DNA from: Gnetum montanum
Lineage: Eukaryota; Streptophyta; Gnetopsida; Gnetales; Gnetaceae
DNA: 64,000 nt
Direction of reading: 5' to 3'
NCBI GenBank assembly: GCA_015680685.1
Contig: MNCI01029550.1
Coordinates: 288,583 to 352,582, forward strand
Shown here: positions 57,241 through 64,000 of the stretch, in pieces
Layout: each line of letters begins with the position of its first letter
Position numbering within the stretch: the stretch's first letter is position 1
Notes under the pieces: model-generated
Seen by the model: only the letters and a program-made list of their open reading frames with translations
The model's database searches: none
What the model was told of the DNA's origin: nothing
Program-made: the position numbers and the translations under genes

Positions 57241-57879
57241 TGTCAACCATAAGCACATTAAGTGGCACCTAGGTAAATATAAGTAAATAATGCCAAAATG
57301 ATAACACTATGCGAATACATGTTATTTCAATGCCGAACAAAGTGCAAACAAGGCTAACCAAGGCCATAGGAGGTAAACACAATGCAATAGGGCCATACAA
57401 AGGTCAAATAAAAGTTAATCAAGGTTAAAACAAGTTGAAACATAATTGAAGTATGAAAAATAAGGCACAACCTAGTCAACTAAGGCTACAATTTTGCCAA
57501 TTTAAGGCCTTAGTAGACCATCATACCAATTTTAGGCCTTAGTAGGTCATGGCTATATGGTGTCAAATGATCATCAAGGAATGTCAAACCCCATCATTTA
57601 ATACTAATCAAAGGCTAAACAAGGATCAACTAAGACTATAATAGAGAAAATAAGATGAATATAATGAGATCGAAATGATCTATATGTTAAACAAGGTCAA
57701 CAATGTATAACAAGGTTGAAATGGATCAAAACACTTTGAAACAATGCCAAATCAAGCAAAATGAAGCATATATGATGAAACATGATTAAAATAGATTAAA
57801 ATAGGTTAGATCTTGCTAGCTTTAGGCCTTAGTGGGCCATGGTTTAAGGCTAAAAGGACGATAGATGATTTTGGGCATC
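57241..57879. other. Non-coding stretch upstream of F RT
   Basis: AT-rich sequence with many AAACAAGGTCAA-like words and three copies of TTAGGCCTTAGTRG (about 57505, 57533 and 57823). No frame is supported. It may be the U5/R part of a F 5' LTR joined to RT by deletion of gag and protease, or an Ogre-type intron region; the sequence does not decide. Confidence 0.35.
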
Positions 57880-59067
57880 TATCAAGATTATTTTGAGGAT
57901 TTTTCGGCCAAAAAAGCAAGGTTTTTAGGATACCCACACTAGACCCATGGTCAATCCATGCTAGCTAGGATGGGTGGTATGACCCCAAGTGTGGATGGAA
58001 TAACTAGGTGGTTATCTAGGTTTTTTTTTTGAGCAATTTTCAACTTCTGATGGCTTGCATGGCTAGCATAGTGGACTAGGGAAGGAAATAGGCTAATTCT
58101 AGTATCAATTTCGATCCCTGGGAATCCCCATTAAAGTTTGGGAGTGTCACCCACCCTGGAGCCATGCTAGTCATTGTGGATACCAATGAAAGAGGATTTT
58201 GTAACATCCAGGGGTTGAAATTGGGGTTCCAAGCTATTCCTAAGGTAGCATTGGACTAGATCAATCAAGATTGTCTATTTTGAAGGTCAAAACTAGTGAA
58301 AAAGTAGGTCTTGAGGTCATGCCCCCCAAAGCCATACTGGCCAGCATGGATGGGAGGGCACTCAACATGGATGGTTTGGATCTAGGTTGTCATAGGGTCA
58401 AACAAGATCAATCTATAGTTGAGGCTAAGTTTTAGCAATTGTGGGCTTCTTAGCCAAGTTTTAAGATTTTTTAAGGAAGTTTTGATTATTAAATCATGTT
58501 GGCAACTATACCCACACTAGGTCCACACTGACTAATGTGGCTCAATGGGGATGCTCTTTCTTCTTCATTTTGGGATGGTTTCAAGAGCAAATCGACCAAG
58601 TTTTCAAGCTTCTGGGGTTGTAAACAGTGATTTCTAAGGTTTTTGGTCAAATTTGGCTAGGTTTGAATACTGTTTGAGGTAATGCTTATACCCCCTTGAG
58701 CCATGCTAGTTAGCATTACTACAACATGGATAATGGGGTCTAATGGATTTCAAGGTCAAAACAAGATCAAACAAGTGCAAACTCAAGGTTGTGGGATCCT
58801 AAGTTTTACCAGTGTAGGTTTTTGGTCTCTAAGGATGTCAATCTACTATTAAAAGTGGTAAAGTAGCTCACCCACACTAGAGCCATGCTATCCAACATGG
58901 TGTAGACATTCCCCAATGTGAATACCCTGGGATTCCTAGTTATGATAGGTTTTGAAAGCAAATCAACAATGCATGTGAGCATCTAGGGTTGTCAGTGTCA
59001 AGGGCTAGTGTTTAGGGTTAAAATTTGATAATTTTGCAAGTTCTTAAATGGTTTTGAAAGTCATCCC
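57880..59067. repeat. Diverged tandem array, unit about 180 bp
   Basis: A core CCCACACTAG-(A)GCCATGCTAGYNARCATGG recurs at 57932, 58149, 58322, 58511, 58691 and 58871, with spacings of 217, 173, 189, 180 and 180 bp. Between cores are shared words such as GGTTTCAAGGTCAAAACAAGATCAA and GTGGGMTYCTWAG. The core approaches a palindrome around CCATGCTGGCCAGCATGG. Related words occur in the F 3' LTR (CCATGCTAG at 39085, CCATGCTAA at 39175). D inserted at its right edge. Confidence 0.7.
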
Positions 59068-59884
59068 TGATGGGATGCAATATCACAGCTATCACGATAT
59101 CGCATCCCTCGCAATATTGTGTACGCAATATAGCATCCTCCCTCGCGATATCGCGATGCGCCATCATATCTATAAATAAGAGGCGGCTCTCCCTTGTTTC
59201 ATCATCCTAGGCTAGACAGTAGGGAAATTTTGGTAGATTGATCACTCCAGAATAGAATATTTTCCATGTGCCCGCAGTAGAAGTCTTAAAGTAAATGGAT
59301 CTTTATTCGAGCAAACATTGTACCTGAACACAAGTTTGTGTACAACAATAAAGATGAGCTTCCTGGATAAACCTTGCAGTGCATGGAATAGGCTAATTAG
59401 GATTTTATTTACTGTTATTTATTACCTGTTATTTATTATCTATTATTTACTGCTTTCTCTCTCAACCCTTCTCTCCTAGTTAAGTGCCTCAGTACAACCA
59501 CTTCAAGCATTACGTGGTGATCCCAACAACGACTAGCGTTTGGTAGCCATGGTTGCATCGGTTCAGGGTGTGTACGGTAAGTGGGAACGGATGCTGACGC
59601 TAGGTAATTTAGACTTAGTTCATTAGTTAGAGTTAAGAATTAGTTTCTCAACCCTTCAACTCATTAGCATAGGATATAAAACATAAAAAGCTGTAAAAAT
59701 CATATACCTCAGACTTACTTAACCATACACCATGACAACTACAAGTAAGTCTAGGAAGACAACGAATGATTAACTCTAAATGTTCCATGGATGTGTAGGC
59801 ACTTAGTCTGCAGAGTTCAACTAGATAGCGCGTGCTATGCTCGTATTCGTATGGTTGAGTGTAGGGGCACCTCGCCACTCATCA
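59068..59884 (+). mobile_element. 5' LTR of element D
   Basis: Runs from TGATGGGATGCA to CCACTCATCA, 817 bp, homologous to the B LTR. The GATATC palindromes are eroded (CACGATATCGCA, CGCAATATTGTG, CGCGATATCGCG at about 59092-59149). TATA (TCTATAAATAAGAGGCGGC) is near 59170, AATAAA at 59347-59352, and the U5 pair CCACTT (59498-59503) with AAGTGG (59579-59584). The 5' flank is ATCCC. Confidence 0.85.
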
Positions 59885-59904
59885 TTGGCACCGTTGCTGG
59901 GGAC
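59885..59904 (+). other. Primer binding site of element D (tRNA-Asp)
   Basis: TTGGCACCGTTGCTGGGGAC directly after the LTR differs from the tRNA-Asp complement only by transitions at CpG or C positions. Confidence 0.8.
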
Positions 59905-60025
59905 TAAGTGTTTGTGCGCTAAATAGAACATAGGATATCACTCATATCGTTGGGAGCCTAAACGAACTTTTGGATTAATTTAAACAAAAATTTTTATAAT
60001 GGTAATAGCACACCAATAAGAAACT

Positions 60026-62600
60026 ATGTCTTCTTCTTCTTCTCATAAGAGCAACTCACCACCTAAGGCCCATACATGAAACAGTCAGCAATCAAAAACA
60101 CATACCCAAAATCTGCCAAGTCCTCAACAATACTGGATAGTCTATACTCATCCCAATGAGTATATTCCAAAATTTACCTTTATCCTCCATCAAGATGAAC
60201 AGCTACGATGGAGAGATTTGCAAGGTAACATCGTGTTACCCCCAGATCGATCAATCCCTAACATGCTTCTTCGTGCTTTGGCATAGATCGGCATGACGGA
60301 ATTATATGTTGAATACATTGCGGAAGACTTTGACATGAGGGATTATTATCCTACAACTGCACAACGTATGAGGGACTCAAGGTAGGAGAGCCAACATACA
60401 CTCTTGAAGGGCAAGGAAGTCCCGCACATCCTTAGTGAAATCAAAAATGGTGAACCACTCATAACAGGTTCTCTATCGAAAGATGTTCCCCCTTCTAATG
60501 AATGTGAGGAGGTGGGGTATCAGAACCTACACTCCACGATACACAACCCTAGTTCTGATTCCTATGAACACCAACTGTTCATTGAGGAAACAACAACACG
60601 TGACAAGGACGGGCACTTAAATTATCAACATAATCGGGGTCGAAGCCACATAAGAGAAGGTAGGAAACATCGTCATGGTGATGCTTCTCCTTCTTCTTCC
60701 CCTTCTTCACATCATTCACCGTCTCCTTCCACCTCTAGGCGTAGTCATAAAGAGCATAACGGTGAGGATATAGGTAGGCAAAATGAGAGACCTCGATGAG
60801 AGAGTCAAGAGAGAGGACAAGGACATGAATGAAAGGAAAGTAAGGAACAACGAAGACATCATAGGCATCATGAAAGAGATGATCATGACGAGCCCCTACT
60901 TGCCACCCAAACTATGCTTGACATAACAGAGGCTGTAAAAATCCCAACAAGGCATTTAAAAGATAGCTAGATCAAATGCTTAGACATGAACAATATTCCA
61001 CGCTTCAAAGGGGGATACACACTAATCCGCAGCATCATTTATAGGCATTCCACAATGCATGTGCCTTGCAGAACATAGAAAACAAGTAGTAAAAACTTAA
61101 GTTGTTTCCTAGGACATTCATTAAGGAAGCAAAGAGTTGGTACCAGTCCTTAGAACTAGAAACCATTAGGAGGTGGAGTACGATGTTAGAACTCTTCAAC
61201 GATAAATATCAAACGTACTCCAGAGTGTCTAACTTGTGTAAGTAGATCCAAGGATGGAAGCAAGGTACTCATGAACCCTTGGATGCTACCATGGGCCACT
61301 ACTACACATTGTTACATTGTTGCCTGGGCCATGGTTACGTACAGCGGGATCACCTGTGCCACATCGTGGATGGGCTAAGGCATGAAACTAGAAGAACCCT
61401 TGGGACTTATGCCCAAGGGAGACTATTAGAACTTAGATCCCATGAAGTTCATCACTTGTTGGAACAAGTAGCAAAGAAGAAGGTGAACTATGAAAAAGAG
61501 AGAGTGGGGAAGAATACAATCATGATCCCTCCCTTTGAAAGAAGGGAGTGAAATTTTGCGAAGAAGAGGATGAGTCACCACTCGAAGAGTTGGTGAACAG
61601 AAAAACCTTTCCAATTCAAAAACTAACAATAGAAGTATCGACTAAGATGGATCAATTGTGGGATTCCTTAGAATCTAGACTTGAAACTATCCTAAAAATC
61701 ATAGAGGAGTCTAAGGAGGAACGAAGTAGTGACAAAGGTAAGACAAAGCAAAGAAATTCAGGCCCTGCACATAACAAGGGTAAGGGGAAAATTACTATCT
61801 CCGATGAAGTTGTGGAATCAAACACAGACAATGACAGTGGATGTGAGAACTACCATTATGATCATCCCAAAGGATGTTGTCCAATCATCTCACATCTATA
61901 GCAGTCTGGGGTGTATGCACTTAATCCGAGACTTAACCAACGGTAGACACCCCAAAGGTTACCTTATCCTCAAGGTAACCCAAGATAGTTCCACCAACCA
62001 TTAATGTACTATCTAAGTGAAACTCCACCACAACCCATTGGACAACATCAGCAGTGGCAATACCCATAATCATGGGGGATGCCACCGCTGACACAACAAT
62101 ACCCTTACTGGCAACCTAATCCTTACAGTTATTATGTGCAGCAGCCGATTTCTCCAAATGATTCTATAGGTCACATAACCCCACCATGTTACTACTGATT
62201 TCAGGAGTATTTTAGGACTCCTTGTTCTCCGGGAGACATCCCATGCCCATACTATCCTCAAAATTCATCCGCACCTTTTACACCAGTAGCTCCACCACCA
62301 ACCGCTCCAACAAGGCCCAAGGTAATTCCCACTCAACCGCAACAACCCGATATCACAAGGGCTCCCAATCCTCAATTCTCAATTGGTTCTAACAATTATA
62401 TGCCAAAAAGATCTTTCTTTAGGACCAATAATCCAACCAAGCCCTCGCCATCACAAGCAGTTGAACATCTAAACACCTCCATACCGAATAAGATTTCAAG
62501 ACCCCCTTCAACCTAGAAATTGAGGCCAATGCACATGGTTATTTTAACACATACCATTACCGACTGGATTAAGGTAGGCCACCTTCCCAAGAAATTCTCT
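60026..62600 (+). pseudogene. Element D gag, broken
   Basis: Starts at ATG 60026 with MSSSSSHKSNSPPKAHT. FTFILHQDEQLRWRDLQGN and a longer continuous piece (60404-60799) with a serine/histidine-rich low-complexity part follow. LDMNNIPRFKGGY (about 60981) and LDATMGHYYTLLHCCLGHGY (61276-61335) mark the Retrotrans_gag-type domain. IDQLWDSLESRLETILKI-like sequence (about 61650) precedes the knuckle at 61842-61877 (C-E-N-Y-H-Y-D-H-P-K-G-C), with Tyr for the second Cys. A proline/glutamine-rich linker leads to the protease. The frame shifts between about 60960 and 61560; elsewhere stops are few, so D is younger or better preserved than C and E. Confidence 0.8.
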
Positions 62601-64000
62601 GATCCGGGAAGCCCCCTAACTTAGCTCCAAGTCACTGGGAATGAACCTCATAAGGCTCTTCTTGACTCAGGCTTTGGAGTCAACTTAATTTCCCAAGAAT
62701 TGTATAAAACCTGGAACCTGCCTCCACTCAAGAAGAGCAATATTTACTTAGAGCTAGCTGACCAATCCATCACTGTTCCTTTGGGACAGGTTGAGGACAT
62801 TGTCACCACCCGACTAATTTCCTAGTGATCCAAATAAAAAATGATAAAGGGGACTTCTCAATAATAATGGGAGGGGCATGGCTGAGCATAATAGACACGT
62901 GCCTAGGAATTTGCAATCTTTCCCTAGAAATATCCAAGAAAAATACTTTTGGAAAGATTGAGAAGAAGAAAGTTCCATGCATCGCATATAATGACATAGG
63001 GTGCCATTGCGTGCAGAAATCATGGGTAATGCAGAGTTTAACATTGCCTGCATGCAATCAGTGTGCACAAGACATCGATATACAAAAGTGCCTATATGCA
63101 GCAGCCACACGACAAGAAAACACCCAGTGGCTGATGGCTGACCAAGAGAACAATTCAATGACATGCATGGAACTAATTGAGGGAATAACGAGTACTTACG
63201 TTGAAAGCATGGATGCACTTGAGCAGGTCCGTGACCAACTTCTAGTCCTTAACCCTGAAAACATTAATTGGGGGAAGTTGGAGATTCCTAAGAAGTTTGA
63301 ATAAGAGCCCCTAGATTTAAAACCATTGCCCACCGGTTTGAAATACATGACCCTTAGAAAAGGAAAACCGATAATCATCAATGCAAAGCTCAGCCCTAAG
63401 CAAAAAGAGAGTTTGCTAAAGGTGATAAATAAGTGGTCAACAGCCTTTGCTTGGTCATACCTTGAACTAACTAGAATAGATCCTAGGATATGCCAGCATG
63501 GGATTTACACGGACCCCTCCATGAAGCCTCGCAAGCAACCGCAGAGGCAATTGAACCTGAAGTTAAAATAAATAGTGAAAGAGGAGATAGAGCAACTTCT
63601 AAATTCTGGGTTCATTTACACCATTGCTGATAGTGAGTGGGTTAGTCCTCTTGTAGTCATACCAAAAAAAGGAGGAAAATGGAGGGTATGTATAGACTTT
63701 AGGCTATTAAATATGGCAACATTCAAAGATTACTTTCCATTGCCATTTTTTGACCAAGTCGTAGACACTATAGCAGGGCATCGCTATTACAGTTTTCTAG
63801 ATGGATATAGTGGGTACAACAAAATACGAATCGTACTAGAAGACCAAGCCAAAACAACGTTCACCAATCCTTGGGGAATGTTTGCATACAAACAAATTCC
63901 TTTTGGCTTGTGAAATGCCCCTGCCACATTCCAACAATTAGTTCTAAGCATATTTCAACAGCAAATAGGTAACGAAGTAGAAGTCTTTATGGACAACTTC
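62601..64000 (+). pseudogene. Element D protease and N-terminal RT (cut by the window end)
   Basis: The protease core KALLDSGFGVNLISQELYKTW lies near 62656-62715. From 62825 to 63913 one frame continues with only two stops before its end. It carries IIMGGAWLSIIDTCLGI, GKIEKKKVPCIAYND and WGKLEIPKKFE, then the RT start GFIYTIADSEWVSPLVVIPK, WRVCIDFRLLNMATF and YYSFLDGYSGYNKIRIV. The stop ending this frame (TGA, about 63911) sits at the Cys of GLCNAPATF. The RT active site reads FMDN (63986-63997), the second Asp changed to Asn. The remainder lies beyond the window. Confidence 0.85.

Overview
The window is repeat DNA from the nuclear genome of a land plant. It is a nested pile of old, decayed LTR retrotransposons. 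I found no intact host gene, rRNA, CRISPR array or bacterial feature. The elements are 9-13 kb long, AT-rich and full of in-frame TAG/TAA/TGA codons, and their LTR copies have diverged. That suggests a large, slowly purged seed-plant genome; a gymnosperm is plausible, but this is inference.

Left to right: element B (+) is represented by its 3' end and 3' LTR (1-2367). It sits inside element E (-, 2368 to about 10966), which lacks its own 3' end here. E in turn interrupts element G (-, about 10985-15600), a chromovirus-type Ty3 element with an initiator-Met primer site. A poorly assignable stretch (15600-20868) follows, with a lone LTR (H, -, about 18921-19760) and a tRNA-like SINE remnant (20869-20942). 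Element C (+, about 21006-34078) is nearly full length. Next come the 5' part of a Ty1/copia SIRE-like element J (+, about 34079-36840, with an assembly gap) and the 3' LTR and polymerase end of an Ogre/Tat-like element F (-, 38551-42180). Element A (+, 42181-55434) is inserted in the RNase H region of F. The rest of F (RT and upstream) resumes at 55435-57240, followed by an array of roughly 180-bp repeats (57880-59067). Element D (+, 59068 to the window end) starts with its 5' LTR and runs to the RT active site.

A, B, C, D, E and H belong to one Athila-like Ty3 lineage. Where visible they share a tRNA-Asp primer site, one continuous gag-pro-pol frame, FMDD-type RT, LTRs ending in TCATCA and a similar LTR layout (U3 palindromes, TATA box, AATAAA, then a structured U5).

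Three features of this lineage deserve attention. First, U5 carries a base-paired element whose stems change in a compensatory way between families, and B has three extra copies. Second, A and C carry a long second reading frame after pol (a conserved N-terminal domain plus coiled coil), preceded by a promoter-like segment resembling the element's own U3; B lacks both. Third, the first catalytic Asp of integrase is Asn in all three copies where it can be read. All coding regions here are broken, so function must be argued from conservation between copies. All identities and family assignments were made by eye, without database searches.
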